NCBI GenBank assembly: GCA_013399895.1
Contig: VXBA01006141.1
Span: 7,308 to 71,307, forward strand
Reading direction: 5' to 3'
Source: Serilophus lunatus
Lineage: Eukaryota > Chordata > Aves > Passeriformes > Eurylaimidae
Length of the DNA: 64,000 nt
Under the pieces are notes generated by a model. It saw nothing but the letters and a program-made list of their open reading frames with translations. It did not search any database and was not told the origin of the DNA. The position numbers were made by a program, and so were the translations under genes. Of this stretch, positions 46,323 to 56,487 are shown one piece after another. Numbering within the stretch: position 1 is the stretch's first letter; every line of letters starts with the position of its first letter.

Positions 46323-48809
46323 AAGAAGTCTTACTTACAGATAATAAAATATTGAATCTTTAAAGACATCACCTGCATAGAACAATTGATATGAATCAAA
46401 TTATGCCCAGATGAATGAGCCAAGGACTTGATCTGTTACATGTAGATGAGCAGGGGTGAATGGAAATTAATCTTTAGTTGATTTTTCACTTGACTCATGG
46501 AAGGCAACAGGAGGTTTCTTCTCTTTAAAAGGATCAAGTTTTTGTACAAATGATGTACAAAGGATAAGATTTGATGAAATGTTCTTTCTGTGATTTTGCA
46601 GAATTAGATTAACTGTGGTTACAACTGATGGCTGCACAGGAGAATATTTTATGTAAAATCCATCAAAATTATTGTGAAGCCCATAATCTTAATCTGTTTG
46701 CTTTTTCTTTATTTTATGTGCATTAATATCTGAATTTGGCTTTAGAGTTAGAAGTGGACTTCGGGGGGGTATGATTTTTCTTCATGATATAGAGATGGGG
46801 GCAAGAAAGTGTTCATTTAAGTGATGTTTAAATGCACTTGAATTAGTGTTAATTAGCTAAATTTAGTTTTAGCTAAATAAGGTGATTTTTTGCTCCTTTT
46901 TTTTTTTTTTAATTTTTCTTTCCTTGTTTTAGAGAGGTGAAAAAAAGAAATACACCATTTCCCTCTGTTCTTTCTTGTAAAACTACACTTCCATTGAGTT
47001 AAAGATGCCTTTGAACGAAGATATTCCAACTAAGGAAGGTGAAGTAGATCAATAGTCTCACAAATAAAATAATTTACAATTCAGTAGTATGGCTACTAAT
47101 TTATAAAACTTTCATGCAAAAAGCAATCCTATGCAAAACTTTTCCATATCTATATATTTCTATTTTGCTTTGCCAGATTAAGGAAATCATCTTGAAGGGT
47201 GATTTGTGAAGGGCTGATTTATCCTACTTAAAATATCCTCACTGCCACAAGCCAGTGTCTAAAAGAGAAACTGAAGAACTTAACGTTGGAAACATACAGC
47301 AAAAAATGTATGAACTCAGAACATTTATGTATGACTTTCTCTGCAACGCTCAGCGTAGTGCATGAGTGAATAGCTATGTTTATTTGAGTGCTTACTTGCT
47401 ACTATTTTTAATTCAGTCCAGTAGTGGGACTTATAAAACCTGTAAAAAGCCTGGAGGAAGGTGTAGGGTCAATGCATACAAACCTCACAGTGAGACATAG
47501 GCAAGGTTTCTGACACAGACTGAGCCACAGTGCTGGCAAGGACCCATTTTCAATCTCCTACCTAGAGAAAAACTGAAGTTTATGTCTTGCTTTACTATCT
47601 CTCAGATGTTTAGATGTTCCTGCTCTGCTACAAAACCAGTTTGGATGCTCCACATTGCTCTAAGAAGAAAAAGACATACTACTCTGTGTATCTGTGTATA
47701 TCTGTCCTTAGTGTAGTGATCAAAAGTAAGGATGAAGGCACTGACTGCACATCAAGTCAGGACCGTGGGCGCCAATAAGCATGGCTAAGCATCTATAATA
47801 TAACAATGTTAGGGTTTGTTTTGCTGTTGCAAATAGTTTTTTCCCATTTTGTAGTTTAAATATATTTTAAAAAAAGTTAAATTCTAAAAGCCAGTAAATT
47901 CTCTGCAAAATTGACCTCAAACTTATATGGATCGGCTGAGCATGGAAGGGACTTTTCACCAAACATGGTATTTAGTCTCATTCATTTTCCAAATTGTTTC
48001 TTCCCACCCTCCCTCAATAGTTCTGATGGAACTGCCTCTGATTAGGAAGCTGGGCCTCTCAAGGGATATTGGCCTGTTCCTAGAAAAGAAGGAGCTTTCT
48101 TTTCTTAGATTGTCCCTGCTTTTATTATATACAGTGTTAAATTGTAAATAGCTAGGATGTTTGAACCAGGGTGACTTTCTCTTTGAAGAGGAAGCATTTT
48201 TCAGAAAATACCAAAAGCTAAAATTCATGAAGTCACAAAAGGTCTTTTCCATATACTTCTTTCCTTATACATTTTCTTTATTTTTAAACTGAAAAAATAG
48301 CAATATTTTTCTAATTCCAAAGTTTAGCAGTTCATTGATTTTGAGTAATAGCATTCAAATTACACAGAAGAGGTGTGTAATTATCTTGCTTGGTAAATCA
48401 GGTTCTGGATTTGGTTTTCCCTGCGTTTATGCCCATAATTTCATTTAAACTCTTCATTGTTAAAACCCACTTCAGACACTGCATTTCAAAGTAATGTAGT
48501 AACTTCTCTTAAACAAAAATATTCCAAACATTTAAGTGCTGCAATGGTACTACTGTTTGATTCAATGCTTTTAAAAAGGAGCTTCCACTCCTTGATAAAG
48601 TCTTAATCAAATATTCTGCCTTGTGGACATGAATACCTCACTCTACTTTGCACAAGACATCCTTTCCTGTAGAAAATAGTTCAATATTTAGAGACTGAGC
48701 CAGACAGAAAATCTCAGAACAATCATTTACTTGACTGATTGGGTAGTTAGAGATTAGGCTCCTTGATTTTGATATTTATCACAGTGAATATTCATTTAAC
48801 CCTGCAAAA

Positions 48810-49076
48810 TTACAAGAGGCAATTTGATAGTTCATGCGTAGGATGACAGTGCCATGACTGGGTTCTAGTGAATCTGAGCAGCATTTCTAGGCCATGGGAA
48901 CATAATTTTTTTTCTAGGTTTGTACAGGATTCTCTTAACTCTTTCCACAGCCTAGACAGATAGGTCTCTTGTCCAATGATCCAATTGTAAAATTCCATCC
49001 TAAAATCAGGTTGGCCATTAGTTCTAGTCACTCTTCTTGGAATGCAGTGGCAAGGCCCGTAATGATCTGGGGCCAT
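48810..49076 (-). other. unrecognised 88-codon frame
   Basis: This is a minus-strand open frame from ATG to stop, richer in Trp, Arg, Cys and His than chance AT-rich frames. Example blocks are GQETYLSRLWKELRESCTNL and EMLLRFTRTQSWHCHPTHEL. The local sequence is also somewhat more G+C-rich than its flanks. I do not recognise a family. It may be an old repeat or retroelement relic, or chance. Confidence 0.15.
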
Positions 49077-49529
49077 TTTATAACTTTCAGTCCTAATTTA
49101 TTTGTACTACTTTATGAAGTTATGCCGATGCATCAATGTTAAGCTGTGATTAAATAGGCAGTTTTCCTTCTGAGTGCATTAACATTCTTTTCCTACATTT
49201 ATATTTTCTAGTGTGAATATTCTCTATCCCAGAATCTGCAACACAGGTGCTTTGTTCCATCTATTACTTTGGTGGACCATTTCTGTGATTTTTGAAGCCT
49301 GAAAGAATTTTTTTTAAGGAAAAGTGCTTGGACCTGTGTTTTTTCAAGGTTGTTTTGTATGATAACTTACTTCAACACACTGTTGTCTATTTGGGAAATG
49401 TCTGTTACTTTCTATTTATGGATCTTCCCTGCTGCATCCCATGCATGCATGCATGTGTCATTCCTAAGCACTTTCAGTTCCTTCCTAAGACTAGTTAGGA
49501 AAAAGTCTGCTTTACATTGTACAGCACTG

Positions 49530-50283
49530 CTTTCTGCTTCCACTAGACCATGTTGCTCCAAGCTGCATCCAAGCTGGTCTTGTACACTTCCGAGGACAGG
49601 GACTCCACAGCTTCTCTGGGCAACCTGTTCAAGCATTTTACCACCTTCACAGTAAGGAATTTCTTTCTAATATCTAATCTAAACTCACCATCTTTCAGTC
49701 TGATGCCATTTCCCTTTGTCCTATGCTTACATGTCCTTGGGAAAAGTCCCTCTCCTGCTTTCTTGTAGGCTCTCTTCAAGTACTGGAAGGCTGCAATCAG
49801 GTCATCCCTGAAGCCTTCTCCTTTCCAGGCTAATTCTCTCAATTACTAATACTAATTCCAATACTAATTCTCTCAGTCTTTCCTCCCAGGAGATGTGCTC
49901 CATCCCTCTAATCACCTTGGTGGCCCTCTGGACTCACTACAACAGGTCTATGCCCTTCCTGTGCTGGGGATCCCAGGTCCGGCTGCAGTGCTCCATGCTC
50001 CGTGTGGAGTGTCACCAGAGCACAAGAGAGGAGCAGAATCACCTCCCTCCACCTGGTCATGCTGCTTTTGATGCACCCCAGAATATATTAGGCTTTCTGT
50101 GCTGCAGGCACATGTTGCTGGCTCATGTCCAGCTTCTCATCCACCAGCACCTCCAAGTCCTTCTTAGCTGGGCTGCTCTCAATCTGTTCATACCCCAGAC
50201 TGTATTGCTACCAGCGGTTGCCCCAAACCAGATGCAGTACCTTGCACTTGGTCTTGTAAAACTGCATGAGATTTCTAGGGAAA
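49530..50283 (-). mobile_element. CR1 LINE fragment
   Basis: This is a minus-strand CR1 copy covering the 3' UTR and ORF2 C-terminus up to the segment seen on the plus strand as gtaccttgcacttggtcttg. The 3' end lacks the terminal octamer repeat, so a few tens of bases are missing or decayed. Family landmarks on the plus strand are gcttctctgggcaacctgttc, gtactggaaggctgcaatcag, ctctggactcactacaacagg and ttgctggctcatgtccagc. An 11-bp segment, taattctctca, is repeated 34 bases apart (49831-49841 and 49865-49875) with AT-rich filler, a small insertion after integration. Confidence 0.92.
49543..49842 (-). pseudogene. CR1 ORF2 C-terminal remnant
   Basis: A 99-codon minus-strand segment of the CR1 ORF2 C-terminus. 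Visible are DDLIAAFQYLKRAYKKAGEG, FRLDIRKKFLTVKVVKCLNR and LPREAVESLSSEVYKTSLDA. This block is characteristic of the very end of ORF2. The frame is cut at its 5' side by the 34-bp insertion. No catalytic motifs are included. Confidence 0.88.
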
Positions 50284-51928
50284 TGACAAATAGCTCTAAG
50301 TGAGAAGAATGGCAGAAACAATATGCCACAAGGATAGTGGCATAGATGCAAATATATTTTAAAGATAACTTCCACAGTGCCCTACAGAGTTACTCTGATA
50401 GGAAAAGGAAAATGTTAAAAATGAAACCTATTAAAATACACTTACCTCTTAGTCTTTCTGCAGATCCTATTTGTCTGTCTCCAAGTTTTTGAGTGTGAGG
50501 TCTCAGGAAGACTGCTTTAAAGAAAAATCTTATTTTCAGTTGAACCTAAGGAATACCCAGTGTATTAAAGCAATCTATTCTTATTTTATTCTTTCACGGA
50601 AAGGTACAAGGACATGTACATACAGTTTTCTTCTTGCAAATATAAGCATTGGAGCCATTTTATAAGGTCTTAAAACATGTTACGTTGAGGCCCATGTTTC
50701 TAATCACAACCATGCAAATTTGTCATTGTCAATGTGTAAATGGATTTGGAGCAGAATGAGACTCAACAGTTTTGTTCAAACTGTATTGTACCCAATGACC
50801 TGTTTGTCTGCATTCATAGCGGACTATGTGCATTTCACAGCAGTCAGCAGACGTATTTTTACATGGAGTACCTTCAAGGCTTCACATTCAGGAGCTTTGC
50901 AGACACCTCATTCACAGTTTGGTATCTTCTAATATTTCTCCGTATGATGGAAAATGGTAGAAAATGCATTAAAATAACAGTTGGATATTGTCAGCTGGAA
51001 CTCATTCTCTATAATGTTTCTGTTAATCTGAGATTTTTAATTAAAACTAGAAAAAAAACCCCCTCTTAAAAATTGGAATACTAAAATTCTTGTAGATGTT
51101 GATTTTTTATAGAATATTTTTTAAAAGAAAAGTAGTAGATGGATGGTATTTCAGGTGACTGAAATGAGAGGCTTGATGTTAGTTAACCCTTAGCTCTTCA
51201 GCTAGAACTATTTTGGCTGTTTTATACACTTTTCAAAATATACCATACCTCCTGTTGTCAGTATTGAGAATCCTAGACCGTTGCTAATATTACATTATTA
51301 TTATTCAGACACATGTTAAAGAAACTGTTGCAAGTTCTGGGAAGGAAATCTCCACAGGAAGATACAGGGCTTAGTTTGTTTAAGTATGGGAAAATGGAGA
51401 GCCATATTTTTCTTTCATGAATGATATGAAGCTCTTTACAAAGCTTTCTAAGCCTCTATTGCTGCTCTCGCTGCAGGTCTTCATACTGCAGGAGGGATTT
51501 TCATCTTTGTTTCTGATTCAGTCCTAAGACCACCCTAGTCCAGTTGTAAATGGATCATTCAGTTTAAATAGTCAAAAGCAGCTCAATTTTAATGTAGTCA
51601 TATGACTTCTGCAATGTTGATTACAGTGACTCACTCCTAATATTTGTCTACAGAAGCTTCCATGCTTATCTTAACAAAATCAGCCTGGGGACAGAGTAGA
51701 TCTTCCCACCTAGCATGGAACTTTGGCAGTGAGCTCTCAGGCTTCAGTTAGTGTGCTATCAGTGTCCTACATGAAGCTCTTGAAGACATTTACTGCCATG
51801 CTAGCTGAGATAGGAAAGTCTCAATTTTACGACTAGAAAACTGGGGCAAACAAACATGAAGTCCCTAATCCCAAAAACCCTTAGCAAGTCCTTCTATTCT
51901 TGGATAATGTAAAATTGAATGGAAAATA
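50284..51928. other. AT-rich non-coding stretch
   Basis: No gene is supported. The plus-strand frames 50471-50665, 50720-50932 and 50740-51069 overlap one another and show no recognised domain. Confidence 0.55.
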
Positions 51929-52342
51929 TGTGTAAGAACTGGGGAAGGGACAGGAGTGGAGCTGACCCTGGGCAGCTGGCTGCAAGCGTCAGTCGTGGCT
52001 CCGGGCTCAGGTCGGCGCTGCTGCAGCTGCTGCTGCGCGCATGCCTTCCCTCCCCAGCAGCGGCTGCTGGCGCTGTCCGCGCCCATGGACAGTGCCCGTG
52101 CTGCAGCAGTTCCCAGCGGCGCCACTCCCTGTTCCCCTGGCAACAGGTCTGTTGCAACAATCTCAAGAGTGCCCCAGTGGCTGTGGGCGGCAGTGACCAG
52201 CGGCCGCGCCGATCCGCGCCGCCATGAGGGAGCCCAGCAGGGGGTCCCGCAGCCCCGAGGGGCACCCTGGCATCTACGATGGGTGCAGCAGCTGATCCCA
52301 GGGGTCATGGGCGGCCCTGCAGTCCTGAAGACTCCCTCCTGC

Positions 52343-52493
52343 NNNNNNNNNNNNNNNNNNNNNNNNNNNNNNNNNNNNNNNNNNNNNNNNNNNNNNNNNN
52401 NNNNNNNNNNNNNNNNNNNNNNNNNNNNNNNNNNNNNNNNNNNNNNNNNNNNNNNNNNNNNNNNNNNNNNNNNNNNNNNNNNNNNNNNNNNNN
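52343..52493. other. assembly gap (151 N)
   Basis: Undetermined bases inside the GC-rich part of the LTR. All frames crossing it are artefacts. Confidence 0.99.
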
Positions 52494-52853
52494 CAGGCCC
52501 CGTGGCTTGACTCCGCCCACCTCCTTCGGCACCAGAGCCAAGCCAACACAACCGCAAGTGGAACGCTTCCCCAAATAGCGTCCCTGGGTTGGGGGGGTGC
52601 TTTTCATTTTTTGTGTTTTGCAGAGACTTCAAGGGCTGGGGGTGATTACCATCAGAAGGAGATAGAAGAGAGGAGAGGCTTTCCCTTCCCCTTGCTTTTC
52701 CTTGGCCAGCCTGCCTGGCCTTTGAAAAGCAGTTTGTTTATTCCCTTTTTTCCCCTTTTCCCTTTTTTGCGTAACTCTTTGTCGGGTGTATTTTCTGTGT
52801 TAAGTGTGGGATTCCCTTAAACTGTTGTCTGTTCTTTGTTTGAGCCCCAGATG

Positions 52854-52859
52854 AATAAA
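52854..52859 (+). promoter_or_regulatory. LTR polyadenylation signal AATAAA
   Basis: It lies in a block shared with the other LTR copy, at the same distance from the 3' terminus. Confidence 0.7.
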
Positions 52860-53559
52860 CTGTTTCCCTGCTGTTCAAATTCTGTTCAGTCTTCTCACCA
52901 CTGTTGAGCACGCCCCTAGTGAAAGCAGTGGTCTTAAACCACCACACACAGGTACATGAAAGTGGGTTAAGAGCACACAGTACTTTTTTTATAGGTACTT
53001 GTTTTTCTGCTCAGTGAAGTCTTCATATAAACCTACAAATAAAATATTATGGTTTTATAAAGTATCCCTTTATAGAATACTTGAACATCAATTTTCATAG
53101 TTTTGTCTACAGTGTAAGAGAACCGTCATGATAAGTATTTATCATTTTTTATCTTGGTTTTACCTTTTCCACTCAGAAAGAAAACAACAGGTAAAATCCT
53201 TTAAATGGATTAATTCTTCACATTCATTAAATATCAGTGGCTGAACCTGACATTTGTACAAGAAACCCACACTGGTTTTGGAGACATGCCTATAAACCGC
53301 TGGACTTGAAATGGTAGTGTGTGTTTGGGTATGCAACCCCCAAGATTTTCATTTTTCAGAGACAGGCTACAAGAAAGAGCAGGAGACAGATCATGTGTAA
53401 GAGAAAATAGCTATTATGAGAAGAATACCATTTCTGCACAATGGGAATGGGCTAATGATCATACTTGTCAGAATCACTGTTAACAGGAAAGTCTTTTTTA
53501 CCTTTATTTTCAATATGGCATTTTTGCATGGAAATGCCCTACAAGACTCTCAACAGCAA

Positions 53560-53900
53560 GTTTGCCCAGAAGAGCTGTAATTAACTGTTCCAAATGGTCT
53601 ACTACATTGTCAAGTTAATGCCTTCTATCTGGCTGTTTGCTGGCCATCATGTATCATTGTTCAGCAAATGACAGCAGTCAGGTTATTAAAGGTGTAGATA
53701 TTAAATTAACAACAGTGGTAAACATTGTAGCTGTACTTCACATCTCAGCAGAGCCAATGAAGTGGATGACACTGCATCCATGCTGATATGCTGCAATGAC
53801 AGATGGGCGTCATTTAACACAATACATCAGTGGGCAACCCACGTACCACAGCTGTCCTCCACTAAATGAATTAGATCAGGGTAATTAATCTAAGGCAGAA
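53560..53900. promoter_or_regulatory. candidate conserved non-coding element
   Basis: About 340 bases have balanced composition and no simple repeats. They are dense in enhancer-like motifs: gctgtaattaactgttcc, atattaaattaacaac, gcaatgacagatgggcgtc, ctaaatgaattagatc and gggtaattaatc. The 12-mer tgacagatgggc (53797-53808), combining a MEIS/TGIF core and an E-box, is exactly that found at 27152-27163. It resembles the texture of deeply conserved vertebrate enhancers. Conservation cannot be tested here. Confidence 0.25.
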
Positions 53901-54444
53901 AATATTACTAAAGTGGGTTCCTAAGCGGAATTAGAAGTGAATGAAATATCCTGTTGAAAAAAGGAAGAGAAAAAAAAAAAGGGCTCATTGCAGCACAAAT
54001 GTGGAAATGATTACTGTTTTAATTCCATGCACAAAAGACAGCGCCCATCTCCTTGTATTAAGGAGTATATAATGAACAACTTTTTTTATCCAGTATTTTC
54101 TCATAATCTTTTTTTCACCAACAATGCAACAGTGGAGGTAACAACAATAATAGCAAGAGGTCATAACCAAGACGTTACAATTGATGCAGTACTCTAATGT
54201 AAGAAAATTCTACCAACTTTGTTACTTATACGTACTGCTGATGGAATCATTCCTTGTTATAGATCCTCCACTTGTGTCAATTAATCCATTCAATTTCTGT
54301 GGCATTTTATCTGATGCTATCTTATTTCTGGTTTTTGCCTGGGGATAGCTGTAAAAAACCCCTATATAATTCCCTTTCCTTAACTCAAAATTTGTTGCAT
54401 TTCATCCTTGTTATTCTCTCCAATTTGCCTTACTTGTATGGGTT

Positions 54445-54512
54445 CCAAAAAATACCCAAAACCAAAAGAAACCACACACCAAAAACCACAACCAAAAAAA
54501 ATCCAAACAAAA
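54445..54512. repeat. A/C-rich low-complexity tract
   Basis: caaaaaatacccaaaaccaa and accacaaccaaaaaaaatcc-type sequence, almost only A and C on the plus strand. Confidence 0.8.
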
Positions 54513-54891
54513 TCAGAGTAGGAGAACCAAGTTTGTCTTGCTGCCATTGTGATTGACTCTAAAAATATTTAAACATTTTTTTGGTTACATTGGTATCAAT
54601 GTTCTATATGACTATATTGAAAGGTTTTTTTATTACAAACAAATCAATATTGTGATGTATGTTTGGGACCATAATGTGGTTAAATATAAAATGCTTAAGG
54701 CTAAGGTTTATCAATTCATTCCTAACTGTAGACAATTTAAAGAGCAGTTGTAGAAGGAGAAGAGCAACAAAGAACTGCAGCCCTGAAAATTTCGTTGTTA
54801 GTCTTGCAGGTTCTATATTAATTCTGTTCCACTTCATTTAGTGTATGACATCTGAAATGGAAATTTTCCCTAAAGAATGTCTCTGACAAAG

Positions 54892-54939
54892 GTGAGCATT
54901 GATCAAGCATCATGTACCTGCTTGATGCTGTCAGCTCAC
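54892..54939. repeat. 48-nt two-part hairpin
   Basis: The outer arms gtgagc (54892-54897) and gctcac (54934-54939) pair perfectly. The inner arms atcaagca (54902-54909) and tgcttgat (54919-54926) pair perfectly around a 9-base loop. The internal loop is asymmetric (4 and 7 bases). It is shorter than a normal miRNA precursor. Confidence 0.6.
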
Positions 54940-56067
54940 TTGCATCTTCCTCTTTATTGTTTTCCCTTTGCCTAAGAGAGCCATCATCCTTTGAAACACA
55001 TCCTTCTTCCTCAGTAGAAACTAAGATTTGCTACTACTTTTAGTCTTTAGGGGAAAAGAGGAGAATTATTTTGGGAATAGGTACTATAGCAGTGATTATG
55101 TTTGACTGGTGCAATGGAATATATGCTTCTACTAGGCTAGGGTAAACTAACAGGAAATTCCTGAAAAGTATTGACTTTTATGAAAGTGAGGTTTAAAAAC
55201 AAGTAACAGTATGTGTTGGAACTCTTTGGTGTATTTTAAAGCACATGAAAATGATTAAATGTATATTTACTGTTTTGTATACTCCACTGTGAAAAAAACC
55301 TTACTCTCTGTGAGCAGGGCAAGTTCTTTCTGTTAGCCTCTTCAGACTGCTGAACCAGAGCATTCTTCTGAAAAGATGATATTATATTCTTGCAAATTCC
55401 AGCATAGCATACTTCATATATATGTTTTTTTCTTGTATGTAAATTAGAGCAACAGAATGACAGGCCCTCAATTATTTGTGGTTAAAACACATATTTTTTC
55501 TACTTCCATATTTCATTTCTGTGGCATCAGGAAAAATATCCATCCAACTCAATCTCTTACTAATCTATTCCACTTTCATGATTATATTCCCCTCTTTGTG
55601 TCTCTTGAAACATATTTTTCTGCCACGCACAAAACCTAACTGCTCAGATCAGTTTTTTCCTATAGCCTTGAGCATGTAACAGATTTCCTTCACTTTTAGT
55701 TTCAAGATGCAGCATAACTCTCTTCTCTCTAGTTTTATACTAGTGGAATTCTCCTTTGCATAAATAATCATGGCATGCCCTCTCTGACTAAAAAGGCATT
55801 CTCATTTTGTTTTCTTCAGGTTTTATTTCTCTTCCAATTCCCACCATAAAATCAGTCAAATAGCACTGGCTGGATCAAGGAGCATGCAGGGATATATGAT
55901 GTCTTAGGAGTTATGTCTATGCAATACATCAATGTTTTTAACCCACCCACACGTGGTTTCTATGTGACTATGACTATCAGTTTTATCCTTGTAGACCTTT
56001 AATCATTGATGTCTTGCTTTTAATTACTTCACTCAAATAAAACTCTCTCACTCTTACATAAAATTCC

Positions 56068-56487
56068 TGAAGTCTGGAGCATCTCTCTTATGAGGACAGA
56101 CTGTGGGAGCTGGGCCTGTTTAGTCTAAAGAAGGCTGAAAGAAGATCTCATCAATATATATATAAATATCTCAAAGCTGTGTGTCAACAGGATGGTGCTG
56201 GACTCTTTTCAGTGGTTTCCAGCAACGAATCAAGGAGTAATGACCATAAACTAAAACATAAGAAGTTCCATCTCAACATGAGGAAGAACCTTTTTACATT
56301 GAGGGTGGCAGAGCATTGGAACAGTCTGCTCACAGAAGTTCTGGAACCTCCTTCTCTGCAGATATTCAAAACCCACCTGGATGCATTTCTATGTAACCTC
56401 CTCTAGGTGACCCTGCCTTGGCAGCAGGGTTGAACTAGATGATCTCCAAAAGTCCCTTCTAATCCTAGCAATTTGTGATTCTGTGAT
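56068..56487 (+). mobile_element. CR1 LINE, 3' fragment
   Basis: A plus-strand CR1 copy. It starts near gaagtctggagcatctctc, runs through gagctgggcctgtttagtct and aacatgaggaagaacctttt, and has ttggcagcagggttgaactag and gatgatctccaaaagtcc in the 3' UTR. It ends in the terminal repeat tgtgattctgtgatt at about 56472-56486. Its tail wording (ggcagcagggttgaactag) marks a CR1 subfamily different from the others in the window. Confidence 0.92.
56179..56406 (+). pseudogene. CR1 ORF2 C-terminal remnant
   Basis: 75 codons of CR1 ORF2 C-terminus. HKKFHLNMRKNLFTLRVAEH, WNSLLTEVLEPPSLQIF and KTHLDAFL are visible, and the frame ends at a natural-looking ORF2 stop. The Met start is internal. The part upstream is out of frame and the copy lacks the enzymatic domains. 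Confidence 0.87.

Larger units (their letters stand above)
39016..49529. other. long AT-rich non-coding stretch
   Basis: More than 10 kb without a supportable gene or interspersed repeat. Simple repeats are (AATT)n at 40114-40139 and a poly(A)-rich run near 44055. Frames at 40415-40690 (+), 40737-40979 (+), 41901-42101 (-), 44718-44969 (-), 47956-48252 (-) and 48810-49076 (-) have 62-98 codons and no family features. Only the last is listed separately, as a curiosity. Confidence 0.55.
51929..52946 (+). mobile_element. endogenous retrovirus LTR, second copy (5' boundary uncertain)
   Basis: The 3' half is clearly homologous to the reverse complement of 22823-24195. Shared blocks are gcaagtg...cttccc, gtccctggg, tgcttttca...ttttgt, gcagaga-ttc-ag-gctggg-gtgat and, near the end, aataaactgtt, ctgctgtt, tcttct and cctagtgaaa. 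It ends aaaccaccaca at 52946. AATAAA sits at 52854-52859, 87-92 bp from the end, as in the other copy. The first part is G+C-rich. The terminal TGTATAGGTTT of the other copy is not found, and I see no convincing target-site duplication, so the 5' end may be truncated or from a divergent subfamily. A 151-base gap lies inside. No retroviral genes are present. Confidence 0.8.
52947..56067. other. AT-rich non-coding stretch
   Basis: No gene is supported. It contains a candidate conserved block, an A/C tract and a hairpin, listed separately. The overlapping frames at 53985-54197 and 54553-54841 are random-looking. Confidence 0.55.

Noticed and set aside
51865..52632. 255-codon minus-strand frame and its overlapping counterparts
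   Set aside because: They run through 151 undetermined bases and GC-rich LTR sequence. The length is an artefact of the gap.
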